Assembly: GCA_963732155.1 (NCBI GenBank)
Contig: CAVSYB010000003.1
Location: 107,069-171,068, forward strand
Direction: 5' to 3'
Length of the DNA: 64,000 bases
Source of the DNA: Roseiarcus sp963732155
GTDB taxonomy: Bacteria; Pseudomonadota; Alphaproteobacteria; Rhizobiales; Beijerinckiaceae
A program made the translations under genes and the position numbers. The notes beneath the pieces are model-generated. The model made no database searches and was not told the DNA's origin. It saw only the letters and a list, made by a program, of their open reading frames with translations. This document shows positions 8,403 through 17,896 of the stretch, one piece after another (positions within the stretch are counted from its first letter, which is position 1; each line of letters starts with the position of its first letter).

Positions 8403-8811
8403 GGCGAGCGGACGCGCGTGGCCGCGCCTCGATCACCACGAACGCCTGGGCGATCGGATGCTCGTCGGTGATGGTCAGGTGGATGAACGTCTCGCATCCC
8501 GCCGGCGTGATCGCGGCAAGGCGCGCCGCCGCCCCGCCGGTCAGGCGCATCGTCGGCTGGCCCGACGGCAGATTGACGACCCCCATGTCGCGCCAGAACA
8601 CGCCGCGGCGCAGGCCGGTGCCCAGCGCCTTGGCGCAGGCTTCCTTCGCCGCGAAGCGCTTGGCGTAGGAGGCGGCGCGGTCGGCCCGGCGCTCCGAGCG
8701 CCGGCGTTCGATTTCGGTGAAGCATCGCGAAACGAAGCGCTCGCCGAAGCGCTCGAGCGTCTCTTCGATGCGGCCGATTTCGCAAAGATCGGCGCCGATC
8801 CCGAGGATCAT
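8386..8811 (-). CDS. acpS: Holo-[acyl-carrier-protein] synthase
   Basis: 141 residues. Transfers 4'-phosphopantetheine from CoA to apo-ACP. The family start 'MILGIGADLCEIGRI' includes the metal-binding Asp, and 'KRFAAKEACAKALGTG' carries the second acidic ligand. It is last in the pyrE-pdxJ-acpS block and begins 6 bp after the pdxJ stop. In many relatives lepB-rnc-era follow, but here a convergent gene ends the block. Confidence 0.95.
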   Translation of the reverse strand: MILGIGADLCEIGRIEETLERFGERFVSRCFTEIERRRSERRADRAASYAKRFAAKEACAKALGTGLRRGVFWRDMGVVNLPSGQPTMRLTGGAAARLAAITPAGCETFIHLTITDEHPIAQAFVVIEARPRASARPISAA

Positions 8812-8817
8812 CGCGCT

Positions 8818-9567
8818 TCACCGCGCACCGGCGCGCCCCTCGTCCATCGCCATGCGCATTGCGCGCACGCTGGTCGCCAGCCCGACGAAAATCGCCTCGC
8901 CGATCAGGAAATGCCCGATGTTCAGTTCGACGATCTCATGCAGCGCGGCGATGGCCCGCGCGCTCGCAAAATCGAGGCCGTGGCCGGCGTGGCATTCGAG
9001 CCGCAGCGCGGCCGCCTGCGCCGCGGCGGCGCGCAGCCGCCCGAATTCCCCCTCGGCGCGGTCGGCCTCACGCTGCGCCAGCGCGTCGCACCAGGCGCCG
9101 GTGTGCAATTCGACGACCGCCGCGCCCAGCGAGGCCGCGGCCTCCAGCGCCTCGCGCGACGGCTCGACGAACAGCGAGACGCGCACCCCGGCGCGGCTGA
9201 GCTCCGCGACATAGGGTTTGAGATAGTCGTGGCCGCCGACCACGTCGAGGCCGCCTTCGGTCGTCCGCTCGGTGCGCTTTTCCGGCACCAGGCAGCAGGC
9301 GTGCGGTTTCAGGCGCAGCGCGATGTCGAGCATCTGGTCGGTCGCCGCCATTTCAAAATTCAACGGCTTGGAAATCTCGCGCTTCAGGCGCGCCATGTCG
9401 TCGTCGCGGATATGCCGGCGGTCCTCGCGCAGATGCGCGGTGATCCCGTCGGCCCCCGCCTCGATGGCGATCAGCGCGGCGCGCACGGGATCGGGCAGCG
9501 CCCCGCCGCGCGCATTGCGCACCGTCGCGACATGGTCGACATTGACGCCAAGCCGAAGGGTGGGCAC
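8818..9567 (-). CDS. pdxJ: Pyridoxine 5'-phosphate synthase
   Basis: 249 residues. Condenses 1-deoxyxylulose 5-phosphate with 3-amino-2-oxopropyl phosphate to give pyridoxine 5'-phosphate (DXP-dependent vitamin B6 route). Family blocks are 'LRLGVNVDHVATVRNARGG' at the start, 'GITAHLREDRRHI' and 'ECHAGHGLDF'. It is a TIM barrel of normal length, in operon with pyrE upstream and acpS downstream. Confidence 0.96.
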   Translation of the reverse strand: MPTLRLGVNVDHVATVRNARGGALPDPVRAALIAIEAGADGITAHLREDRRHIRDDDMARLKREISKPLNFEMAATDQMLDIALRLKPHACCLVPEKRTERTTEGGLDVVGGHDYLKPYVAELSRAGVRVSLFVEPSREALEAAASLGAAVVELHTGAWCDALAQREADRAEGEFGRLRAAAAQAAALRLECHAGHGLDFASARAIAALHEIVELNIGHFLIGEAIFVGLATSVRAMRMAMDEGRAGAR

Positions 9568-9613
9568 GCCAAGGCTCCTTTCACTTCATCGGCGCCCGCG
9601 CGGCGGCTCCCGA

Positions 9614-10222
9614 TCAGGGCGCCCCGGCGCCGGCGCGGCTGCCCGGCTTGACCGCCGGCAGCGCCGCGAGATCCGGGGGCAGCGCGTCAGGCGCATAGGC
9701 GGGAATATCGAGGGTGGCGAGCGCGACGCGCGGCACGCCGATCTCGGCCTTGCCGCCCGAGCGGTCGACGAGGCAGGCGGCGCCGACGACGGCGCCGGGA
9801 TGTTCGCGAATCGCCGCCAGGCACTCGCGCGACGAAAGGCCGGTGGTGATGATGTCTTCGACCAGCAGCACGCGCGCGCCCGGCTCGATCGCAAAGCCCC
9901 GCCGCAACTTGAAGACGCCCGCCTCGCGCTCGACGAAAATCGCCTTGGCGCCGAGCCAGCGCGCCGTTTCATAGCCCGGCACGATGCCGCCGAGCGCCGG
10001 CGACACGACCACGTCGATTGCGCCGAACGCCGCGCGCGCTTTGTTGGCGAGCGCGCGGCAAAGGCGCGCGGTGCGCGCTGGATCCTGAAACACCGCCATT
10101 TTTTGCAGGAACACCGGCGAATGCAGCCCGGAAGACAGGATGAAATGACCCTCGAGCAAGGCGCCCGCGTCGCGGAATTCGTCGAGCGCTTCGGACTCGC
10201 TCAGCATTTCGGATTCATCCAT
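9614..10222 (-). CDS. pyrE: Orotate phosphoribosyltransferase
   Basis: 202 residues. Joins orotate and PRPP to form OMP in pyrimidine synthesis. The PRPP-binding motif is 'RVLLVEDIITTGLSSRE'. The long N-terminal helix and 'GHFILSSGLHSPVFLQK' match the alphaproteobacterial form. It is probably the first gene of the pyrE-pdxJ-acpS operon, since the next upstream gene is divergent. Confidence 0.95.
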   Translation of the reverse strand: MDESEMLSESEALDEFRDAGALLEGHFILSSGLHSPVFLQKMAVFQDPARTARLCRALANKARAAFGAIDVVVSPALGGIVPGYETARWLGAKAIFVEREAGVFKLRRGFAIEPGARVLLVEDIITTGLSSRECLAAIREHPGAVVGAACLVDRSGGKAEIGVPRVALATLDIPAYAPDALPPDLAALPAVKPGSRAGAGAP

Positions 10223-10323
10223 GCGCCTTCATAGCAGGGCGCGGCGCGGCGCCAAAGCGCGGCATTGCGCCTCGGAGCGTCCCGGCGCAGGATTCGGCCC
10301 GCTGACAACGCCGGAGCCGCCTG

Positions 10324-10725
10324 ATGCGCGAATCGACAACCCTCCGCCTGGGCGCCAGGCCGGACGCGACGGCGCCGGATGGAACGCTGGTGCGCCTGTT
10401 GCCCGCGCTGGCGGGCGGCAGCCTGGCGCATTTCGAATTGCCCGCCGGCGCCGTTTCGCACGCGGTCGCGCACCGGACCGTCGAAGAGATCTGGTATTTT
10501 CTGAGCGGCCGCGGCGAGATGTGGCGCCGCTCGGCGGCGCAAGAGAGCGTCGTGGCGGTCGAAGCGGGCGTCGCGCTGACCATTCCGCTGGGAACCGCCT
10601 TTCAGTTCCGGGCGACCGGCGAGGCGCCGCTGACCTTCCTCGCCATCACCATGCCGCCGTGGCCGGGCGCCGAGGAGGCGGCGCGCGTCGAGGGCCGCTG
10701 GCCGGCGACGGTGGCGACGCCCTGA
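10324..10725 (+). CDS. Cupin-domain protein
   Basis: 133 residues forming one cupin barrel. Motif 1 is seen as 'SHAVAHRTVEEIWYFLSG' (His, His and Glu metal ligands) and motif 2 as 'IPLGTAFQFRATGEAPL', where the usual His is replaced by Gln. The substrate cannot be predicted. It lies upstream of the methylthioribose-type transporter operon, but a gap of about 130 bp separates them. Confidence 0.8.
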   Translation: MRESTTLRLGARPDATAPDGTLVRLLPALAGGSLAHFELPAGAVSHAVAHRTVEEIWYFLSGRGEMWRRSAAQESVVAVEAGVALTIPLGTAFQFRATGEAPLTFLAITMPPWPGAEEAARVEGRWPATVATP

Positions 10726-10858
10726 CGATCGCGCGCCGCGGCGTCGCTCGCGTCGCGCCGAAGACGCAGCTTGGCTTGAATTCCGGCCGCCTTCCGTGCC
10801 ACTGTGGATTGTCAGACTTATAGACTGGCGAGAAACGCCATCAGCCCGGGAGGAAGAC

Positions 10859-11896
10859 ATGACGGAAATTTCAAATGTGGAATCGCAGAGCCGGCGCAAT
10901 CTGATTCGAGCCGCCGCGACCGGCGCCGGGGCCGCCGCGCTGTTCGGAGGGTTCGGGCTCAATCCGTTGATCGGCGCGGCGATGGCCAAGGAAGCCGGCA
11001 AGGCGACGCGGCCGTTGAAGGCGGCCTTCTCGAACGCCGGCCTGCAGGCGACCTGGTGCGCGCAAGGCAAGCAGGCGGCCGAATACTGGGGCTCGCTGTT
11101 CAATGTCGAAGTCACCTGGTTCGACGGCCAGCTCGACGCCGTCAAGCAGCGCTCGGCGATCGACAACATGGCCTCGCAGAAATGGGACTTCGTCGCGATC
11201 CAGGCGTTCGGCATCGGCACCCTGACCGCCCCGGTCAACAAGATGATCGACGCCGGCATTCCGGTCATCGACATGGACACGCTGATCGCGCCGCTCGACA
11301 CCATCAACGTGTTGTCGCTGCTCGCTCCCGACAACGAATTCATGGGCGCGTCGGTGACGCAGGCGCTGGTCAACGCGATCAACGGCGAAGGCACGATCGT
11401 GATGACGCAAGGCGCGCTCGGCCACACCGGCGCGCAGGGCCGCGCCCGCGGCTTCAAATCGGTCGTCTCGAAATTCCCGAAGATCCAGGTGCTCGACGAG
11501 CAGCCGGCCGACTGGGACGTCACCAAGGTGGCGCGCATCTGGGAGACGCTGCTGACCAAGTATCCGAAGATCGACGCGGCGTTCTTCCACAACGACGACA
11601 TGGCGTTGGCCGCCTCGAAGGTGATGCAGGCCAAGGGCCGCACCGAAACCAAGATCGGCGGCGTCGACGCGATGCCGCCGGCGATCACCGCGGTCCAGAA
11701 GGGCGACATGTACGCGACGGTGCGCAACCCGTCCTGCCGCATCCACGGCGGCGCGATCATCGCCGGCGTATCGGCGGTGATCAACGGCGCCAAGACCGGC
11801 AAGGACATCCCCAAGAGCATCGTCACCGACGGTCCTGTCGTCACCAAGGCGAACGCCGACGGCATGTTGTGGATGGAGGATCAGTTCCTCATCTGA
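10859..11896 (+). CDS. Sugar ABC transporter, periplasmic binding protein (Tat-type signal)
   Basis: 345 residues from ATG 10859, behind a GGGAGGAAG ribosome site. The N-terminus has a twin-arginine motif (SRRNLI) and an Ala/Gly-rich hydrophobic stretch, so export is probably by Tat. The mature part is a type I periplasmic binding protein of the ribose group (PF13407-like): 'MIDAGIPVIDMDTL', 'GHTGAQGRARGF' and 'AAFFHNDDMALAASKVMQ' are typical. First gene of an operon with an ATPase (+18 bp), a permease and mtnK, which points to 5-methylthioribose or a similar pentose as ligand. Confidence 0.88.
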   Translation: MTEISNVESQSRRNLIRAAATGAGAAALFGGFGLNPLIGAAMAKEAGKATRPLKAAFSNAGLQATWCAQGKQAAEYWGSLFNVEVTWFDGQLDAVKQRSAIDNMASQKWDFVAIQAFGIGTLTAPVNKMIDAGIPVIDMDTLIAPLDTINVLSLLAPDNEFMGASVTQALVNAINGEGTIVMTQGALGHTGAQGRARGFKSVVSKFPKIQVLDEQPADWDVTKVARIWETLLTKYPKIDAAFFHNDDMALAASKVMQAKGRTETKIGGVDAMPPAITAVQKGDMYATVRNPSCRIHGGAIIAGVSAVINGAKTGKDIPKSIVTDGPVVTKANADGMLWMEDQFLI

Positions 11897-11914
11897 ACGG
11901 CCGAAGACGCCGCG

Positions 11915-13411
11915 ATGGCGCCGGCGCTGCTCGAACTTAGCGGCATCTCGAAGTCGTTTGGCGGCGTCCAGGCGCTTCGGGATGTCGACTTCGCCCTGTC
12001 CGCCGGCCAGATCCACGGTCTGGCCGGCGAAAACGGCGCGGGCAAGAGCACGCTGATGAAAATCATCGCCGGCGTTCACGCCAGCGACGAAGGCCAGATG
12101 CGGGTGAACGGCAAGCCGGTCCGCTTCCGCTCGTCGCGCGACGCGCTGGCGGCGGGCATCGGCATGGTGCACCAGGAGCTTTCCGTCGCGCCGGAGCTCA
12201 GCGTCGCCGAAAACGTCTTTCTGGGCGCGCAGCCGGTCAATCGTCTCGGCGTCGTCGCGTGGCGCGAAATGGCGCGCGGCGCGGCGGTGCAACTGGAGAG
12301 CCTCGGCCTCGACATCGACCCCCGCGCGCGCCTCGGCGATTTTCCGATCGGCGTCCAGCAGCTCGTCGAGCTGTCGAGAGTGCTGTTCTCGGGCGCGCGC
12401 ATCATCATTCTGGACGAACCGACCTCGGCGCTTTCGCCGCCGGAGATCGAGCGCCTGTTCGGCGTTCTCTCGAAGCTGAAGGCCAGCGGCCGCAGCATCA
12501 TCTTCATTTCGCATTTTCTCGACGACATTCTGAAAATCTCCGACGCCGTCACCATCTTCCGCAATGGGCGTCGCGTCGCCACGGCGGAAGCCAGCGCCGC
12601 GATCGACAAGAGCTGGATCATCGAGCGCATGATCGGCTCCGGCCGCGAGGAGCTCGAGGAGAGCTATCTCGGCGAGATCAAGCTCGAAAGCCGTCCCGAT
12701 GCGCCGGTGGCGCTGAAGGCCAAAGGCCTGACGCTCGCGCCCGCCTACCGCGACGTCACTTTCGAAGCGCGGGCCGGCGAGGTGCTCGGCATTTATGGCT
12801 TCATGGGCTGCGGCCAGCTCGAACTGGCGCGCACGCTGTTCGGCCGGCTCGCCGCGGATCGCGGCGCGCTGGAGATCGCCGGCCAGCCGTTGCGGCTCGC
12901 CAACACCGCCGCCGCCAAGAAGGCCGGCGTCGCCTATGTCGCCGAGAGCCGGCGTGCGATGCTGTTCGCCGAGGAGCCGGTGTTCAAGAACGTCTCGATC
13001 GCGATCCTGGAGCGTCTGTCGCGCTGGCTGCTCAAACCGGACCGCGAGCGCGAAATCGCCCTCGAACAGGTCAGGAGCCTCGATATCCGCCCGCCCGGCG
13101 TCGACTCGCGACTCGGCGGCCTGTCGGGCGGCAACCAGCAGAAGGTCGCGCTGGCGAAATGGCTGACCCATGCCCCGCGCATCCTGCTGCTCGCCGAGCC
13201 GACCCGCGGCATGGACGTCGGCGCCAAGGAGGACGTCGTCCAGATCGTTCGCGCCTTGCGCGACAAGGGCATCGCGATCATCGTGTTCTCGACCGAGCCG
13301 GAGACGGTCCTCTCGCTCGCCGATCGCGTGCTGGTGATGCGCAAGGGCGAGATCGCCTGCGAGTTCGCCAGCCAGGCGATCAGCAAGGATCGCCTGCTGG
13401 CGGCGGCCTGA
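11915..13411 (+). CDS. Sugar ABC transporter ATP-binding protein (two nucleotide-binding domains)
   Basis: 498 residues, RbsA/MglA-type fusion of two ABC domains. Domain 1 has Walker A GENGAGKST (38-46) and Walker B 'IIILDEPTSA'; its signature is weak ('FPIGVQQLVELS'). Domain 2 lacks a P-loop ('GIYGFMGCGQLEL'), has the signature LSGGNQQKV, and in Walker B the Asp is Ala ('LLLAEPTRGMDVGA'). Asymmetric ATPase sites are normal in this family, but the Ala for Asp is a further loss. It energises import together with the permease that starts 17 bp downstream. Confidence 0.93.
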   Translation: MAPALLELSGISKSFGGVQALRDVDFALSAGQIHGLAGENGAGKSTLMKIIAGVHASDEGQMRVNGKPVRFRSSRDALAAGIGMVHQELSVAPELSVAENVFLGAQPVNRLGVVAWREMARGAAVQLESLGLDIDPRARLGDFPIGVQQLVELSRVLFSGARIIILDEPTSALSPPEIERLFGVLSKLKASGRSIIFISHFLDDILKISDAVTIFRNGRRVATAEASAAIDKSWIIERMIGSGREELEESYLGEIKLESRPDAPVALKAKGLTLAPAYRDVTFEARAGEVLGIYGFMGCGQLELARTLFGRLAADRGALEIAGQPLRLANTAAAKKAGVAYVAESRRAMLFAEEPVFKNVSIAILERLSRWLLKPDREREIALEQVRSLDIRPPGVDSRLGGLSGGNQQKVALAKWLTHAPRILLLAEPTRGMDVGAKEDVVQIVRALRDKGIAIIVFSTEPETVLSLADRVLVMRKGEIACEFASQAISKDRLLAAA

Positions 13412-13428
13412 GATCGAAGCGAGGAGCA

Positions 13429-14469
13429 ATGAACGCGCCCAAGGCCAATGTCGCCGTCGCCCAACGCTCGTTCCGATTCGGCGATTTTCTGCGCAACCAG
13501 TTGCGCAACATCGCGCCCTTCATCACCCTGCTGTTTCTCGTCGTCTTTTTCAGCATCGCCAGCCCGTCCTTTGCGACGCTCGACAATCTCGTCAACATTC
13601 TTCAGCAGGTCTCCGTCACCGGCATCATCGCCGTCGGGCTGACCTTCGTCATCCTCACCGCGGAAATCGACCTTTCCGTCGGCGCGATGGCCAACGCCAC
13701 GGCGATCGTGCTGACGTTCTTCACCCTGCAGCCCGAGTATGTGAACATCGCCAATATTCCGGTTCCCGGCGGCGTGGCGATCGTCCTGGCCCTGCTCGCC
13801 TGTTTCGCGCTCGGCATGGTGACCGCCTTCGGCGTCACCCGCATCGGCATTCCCTCGTTCATCATGACGCTCGCCATGATGCAGATCGGCGCGGGCGTGT
13901 CGGCGGTGCTGGTGCGCGGCCAGATCGCCTATTCCGTGCCGAGCCTCATTCTGACGCTCGGCTCGAAATCGATCGCCGGCGTTCCCTGGATCATCATCGT
14001 CACGGCGATCCTGCTGCTGGTCGCCCATCTCGTGCTGACCTACACGCGCTTCGGCCGCTACGTGTACATGGTCGGCGGCAACCGCGAGGCGGCGGAATAC
14101 TCCGGCGTCAACACCAAATTCGTCGTCGGCGCGGTGATGGTGATCTCGGCGATGTGCTCGGGCCTGGCGGGCATGATCGGCGTCGCCTATTTCGGCAGCG
14201 CGCAGCAGAACGAGTTCGACACGTTTCTGCTCGACGCGATCGCGGCGGTGGTGGTCGGCGGCACCAGCCTGTTCGGCGGGCGCGGCGGCATCGGCAATAC
14301 GATCGTCGGCCTGTTCGTGCTCGGCGTGCTGAACAACGGGCTCGACTACGTCAAGATCGACAGTTTCCTCAAGATCCTGATCCGCGGCCTGATCTTGCTG
14401 ATCGCGCTGGTCATCAACATCTACGCCGAGCGGCTGCGCGGCGCCCGCGCCGCGACCGGCGGCGGTTGA
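13429..14469 (+). CDS. Sugar ABC transporter permease (RbsC-type)
   Basis: 346 residues, 8-10 hydrophobic segments, ribose-family permease (BPD_transp_2). Family blocks are 'LTAEIDLSVGAMANAT', 'GGNREAAEYSGVN' and 'VVVGGTSLFGGRGGIGNT'. A GAGGAG ribosome site precedes ATG 13429. It is the only permease in this operon, so it would work as a homodimer. mtnK begins 3 bp after its stop. Confidence 0.93.
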   Translation: MNAPKANVAVAQRSFRFGDFLRNQLRNIAPFITLLFLVVFFSIASPSFATLDNLVNILQQVSVTGIIAVGLTFVILTAEIDLSVGAMANATAIVLTFFTLQPEYVNIANIPVPGGVAIVLALLACFALGMVTAFGVTRIGIPSFIMTLAMMQIGAGVSAVLVRGQIAYSVPSLILTLGSKSIAGVPWIIIVTAILLLVAHLVLTYTRFGRYVYMVGGNREAAEYSGVNTKFVVGAVMVISAMCSGLAGMIGVAYFGSAQQNEFDTFLLDAIAAVVVGGTSLFGGRGGIGNTIVGLFVLGVLNNGLDYVKIDSFLKILIRGLILLIALVINIYAERLRGARAATGGG

Positions 14470-14472
14470 GGG

Positions 14473-15780
14473 ATGACGGCGGGGACCTATGCGGCCGTCG
14501 ACGCCGCCGGGCTCGCCGCGATTCTGGCCGCGCTGCCCGCCGTCCGCCAAAGGCTCGGCGGCGAGGCGCCGGCCTGGCGCATCCGCGAGGTCGGCGACGG
14601 CAACCTCAACCTCGTCTTCATCGTCGAGGGCGAGGCGGGCGGGGTGGTCGTCAAGCAGGCCCTGCCCTATGTCCGCATGGTCGGCGATTCCTGGCCCTTG
14701 CCGCTGGAGCGCTCGTGGTTCGAATACAGCGCCCTGATCGAGCAGGCCCGATACGCGCCGCGGCTGACGCCGGAGGTCTTTCACTTCGATCGCGCGCAGG
14801 CGATGATCGTCATGGAGTATCTCCATCCGCACATCGTCATGCGCAAAGGCCTGATTCGCGGCGTCCTCTATCCCCAATTTGCCTCCGACATCGCCGAATT
14901 CCTCGCCGCGACCCTGTTCAGCACGTCGGTGCTCGCGGGCTCCGCCGCCGAACACAAGGCGCGGGTCGCGCTGTTCGCGCCGAACACGGCGATGTGCAAG
15001 ATCACCGAAGACCTCGTCTTCACCGACCCGTACCGCCAGGCGCCGCTCAACCGCTGGAACCACCCGCATCTCGACGCGCACAAGCAGGCGTTCGAGAACG
15101 ACGGCGCGCTCAAGATCGCCGCGCAGGCGCGCAAATACCAGTTCATGACCAGCGCCCAGGCGCTGATCCACGGCGACCTGCACACCGGCTCGATCATGGT
15201 CACGCCGGCCGACACGCGCGTCATCGATGCGGAGTTCGCCTTCGTCGGCCCGATCGGCTTCGACGTCGGCGCGGTGATCGGCAACCTGCTGATCGCGTAT
15301 TTTTGCGCAGGACGGCCATGAGAGCCGACCCGACGCGCGAGACGGTTACCGCGCGTGGATCCTAGACCAGACGCGGGCGGTGTGGAGCGGATTCTGCCGA
15401 GCGTTTTCTCGCGCTGTGGCGCGCCGCGACCGGCGGCGACGCCTATTCCGCCGGCCTCTTTGCGTCTGAACAGGATCGTTCGGCGATCGAGGCGGAACGG
15501 CAACGGTTCATGCGCGTCCTGTTCGAGGATGCGCTGGCCTTCGCCGGCGCCAAAATGATCCGCCGCATTCTCGGCCTCGCCCATGTCGAGGACCTCGAGA
15601 GCATCGCCGATCCCGAGCGCCGCGCAAAATGCGAGATCAACGCGCTTGCGGCTGGGGCGCGAACTGCTGCTCGGCGGCCGGGGATTTTCCGACATCGGCG
15701 ATGTGGCGGCGGCGGCGAACGCGATCCGCGGCGCGCGCGCCGAACGCATGACAGCCCGCGGGGCGCCCAGGCCGGTCAAG
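14473..15780 (+). pseudogene. mtnK: 5-methylthioribose kinase, frame broken by three single-base insertions
   Basis: MtnK phosphorylates 5-methylthioribose for methionine salvage. The intact frame gives 282 residues with 'VGDGNLNLVFIVEG' and the catalytic 'IHGDLHTGSIMV', then stops at 15321. Family-like sequence continues in other frames: 'YRAWILDQTRAVWSGF' in frame 2, 'FLALWRAATGGDAYSAG' through 'DLESIADPERRAKCE' in frame 3, then 'LGRELLLGGRGFSDIGDV' back in frame 1. Removing one T in the T-run at 15300-15304, one T near 15395 and one G near 15650 restores a full kinase of the usual 400-430 residues. The 3' end near 15780 is approximate because a further shift there is likely. The bases may be sequencing errors rather than true decay (see findings). 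Confidence 0.8.
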
Positions 15781-15781
15781 C

Positions 15782-16745
15782 TCAGCGACCACTTTCTCGC
15801 CGCGCCCGTAGACCAGCAGCATGGCGATGATCACGCCGCCATAGATGATCTGACGGCCGGCTTCCGGCATTTCCATGATCGACAGAACGCTGTTCAGAAG
15901 TACGATGAGAATCACGCCGGCGACCAGGGTTCCGAAGATAGCGGCCGCGGCCGCCGAGAATGTTGGTGCCGCCGATGCACGACTGCGGCGATGGAGGGCA
16001 GGAGATAGGGATCGCCCATGCCCTGATAGGCTTTCTGCGAATAGCCGGCGAGCAGCACGCCGGCGAGGCCCGAGGCGAGGCCGCACAGCGCAAACGAGAT
16101 CACGATGACCCGCCGTGTGTTGACGCCGGCGAGATAGGCGGCGGCCTCCTTGTTGCCGATGGCGTAGATATAGCGCCCGAGCGCGGTGCGCTGGAGGATC
16201 AGCGCGACGATCGCCGACACGCCAAGCCAGACGAACACCGCGTCCGGAATGCCGAACGTGCGCCCGGCCGCAAGCAAGCGCATCAGATCAGTCGCGTGAG
16301 TGTCGGGCGCGAATCCGCCGGTATAGGCGACCATCAGCCCGCGCATCACGGCATTGACGCCGAGCGTGAAAATCATCGACGGCACGCGAAGATAGGCGAT
16401 GCCGAGGCCATTGACGATCCCTACCGCGAGGCCAACGCCCATGCCGACTGGAAGCGCCCACGGGCCGGCGACCGCTGTCGCCATCATCGCCCCTGCGGTG
16501 AGCGTCCACGGCACCGACAGGTCGATATGGGAGATGAGAATGACGATCATCATCCCGGCTGCGACAATGCCGAGGAAGGATCCGATCTGAAGCTGCTGCA
16601 ACAGATAGTTGGGCGACAGCAGCGGCGCGCTGCCGAAGCGCTCCAGGGTGTAGGCGGTCCCGGCGACCAGGATCACCACGATGAACAGCGCGGCGATGGC
16701 GATCGGCCGGTCGTCGCGCGACAGCGTCAAGCCCGCCGTCGTCAT
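15782..16745 (-). pseudogene. Sugar ABC transporter permease, frame broken near the C-terminus
   Basis: The frame from ATG 16745 encodes about 256 residues of a ribose-type permease ('VILISHIDLSVPWTLTAGA', 'GNKEAAAYLAGVNTRR'), then slips at about 15977. The expected continuation 'IGGTNILGGRGRYL' is in a second frame and 'VAGVILIVLLNSVLSIMEM' in a third. One extra base at about 15977 and one at about 15936 explain this. The end at 15782 is the first stop that gives a normal C-terminus after 'LLVYGRG'. Its start overlaps the stop of the upstream permease (ATGA). It is the last gene of the second transporter operon. Sequencing error is as likely as inactivation. Confidence 0.82.
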
Positions 16746-17896
16746 CGAAACAGCTCCAGCGTGTTCTTCACCCGCAGAACGCGCAAGGAGCCGAGGCTCA
16801 CCGCGACCAGCAGCACGATTCCCTCGAACAGCGGCTGCAACAGCGGCGGCACGTCGAAAATCCTGAAATAGAATGAAATGACTCTCAGGATGAGGGCGCC
16901 CAACAATGAGCCGATGGCGCCGCCGGTGCCGCCGAGCAGCGAGGTGCCGCCGATCACCACCGCGGCGATCGAGTTCAGGGTATATTCTCCGGCTTGCGGG
17001 ATGTCGGCGTTGCCGGAAGAGGTCTGGATCGCCAGGAACAATCCTCCGCAGCCCGCGAAAAAACCGCCGAGCGTGAAAGCGGCGAGCCTGGCGCGCTGGA
17101 TCGCCAGGCCGGACATGTAGGCGGCGCCTTCGGCGGAGCCGATCGCGTAGACGGTGCGGCCAGTCACTGTGCGGCGGAAGGGCGTCCAGACCGCGACGGC
17201 GATCAGCAGCAGCAAGACGAAGGGAACCGGGATCCAGGCTAAGGGGGCGAACCAGGCCGCCGCGCCGTCGTCGAAAATATGCACGGTCGAGGCGAAATCG
17301 CCGAGCGTGTTGGTCATCGCCCAGTTCAGGTCGTCGCTGATCTTGCCGCCCGGCGTCGGCCGCAGAAACAGCGCGAAGCCGATATAGATGGCGCCCGTCG
17401 CCAGCGTCGCGATGATCGGCTGGATGCGCCCGTAGACCACCACGCAGCCATTGACGAATCCGCCAAGCGCCCCGGCCAGCAGACAGATGATCGCGCCGAC
17501 GAATACGCCGGCGCCGCCCCCCGGCAGCGCCATGACCGGGATTTGCAGGGCGCCGATGTTGATGCTGAACACCTGCGCGTGGTCGGAATACGCCAGGAGA
17601 TAGCTGGCGAGGCAGTCGACGAGCGTCATCAGCGCGCCGACCGAAAGATCGAGCCCGGCCGCCAGCACCGGCACAGTCTGCGCCATGGCCAGCATGGCGA
17701 GCGTGAATACTTCGTCGGCGTTCTGCACCAGCACCGCCGAGGAGAACCCCTTGGGGTGAACCAGATGATAGAAGAGATAGATGAGGCAGAACAAAACGAA
17801 CGCCGTCACGAACCCGGCGTTCTGACGCAGGCGGATCGCCAAATCCGAGCCGGCCTGCGGGCCTACCCGCGGCGCTGAAGAGGCGGCGTCAGACAT
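16742..17896 (-). CDS. Sugar ABC transporter permease
   Basis: 384 residues, longer than the partner permease because of an extra loop after the third hydrophobic block. BPD_transp_2 features are 'AAGLDLSVGALMTLVD', 'GSAEGAAYMSGLAIQRAR' and 'IAAVVIGGTSLLGGTGGAIG'. It starts 8 bp inside the end of the ATPase gene and overlaps the next permease by 4 bp, so the three are translationally coupled. The operon has two different permeases, so the channel is a heterodimer. Confidence 0.93.
   Translation of the reverse strand: MSDAASSAPRVGPQAGSDLAIRLRQNAGFVTAFVLFCLIYLFYHLVHPKGFSSAVLVQNADEVFTLAMLAMAQTVPVLAAGLDLSVGALMTLVDCLASYLLAYSDHAQVFSINIGALQIPVMALPGGGAGVFVGAIICLLAGALGGFVNGCVVVYGRIQPIIATLATGAIYIGFALFLRPTPGGKISDDLNWAMTNTLGDFASTVHIFDDGAAAWFAPLAWIPVPFVLLLLIAVAVWTPFRRTVTGRTVYAIGSAEGAAYMSGLAIQRARLAAFTLGGFFAGCGGLFLAIQTSSGNADIPQAGEYTLNSIAAVVIGGTSLLGGTGGAIGSLLGALILRVISFYFRIFDVPPLLQPLFEGIVLLVAVSLGSLRVLRVKNTLELFR

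Noticed and set aside
10871..13429. 852-codon open frame opposite the transporter genes
   Set aside because: Low-complexity Arg/Ala/Gly/His protein, exactly antisense to the binding protein and ATPase; a GC-rich codon shadow.
12934..15183. 749-codon minus-strand open frame
   Set aside because: Antisense to the permease and mtnK; composition rich in Asp, His and Gln as expected for a shadow.
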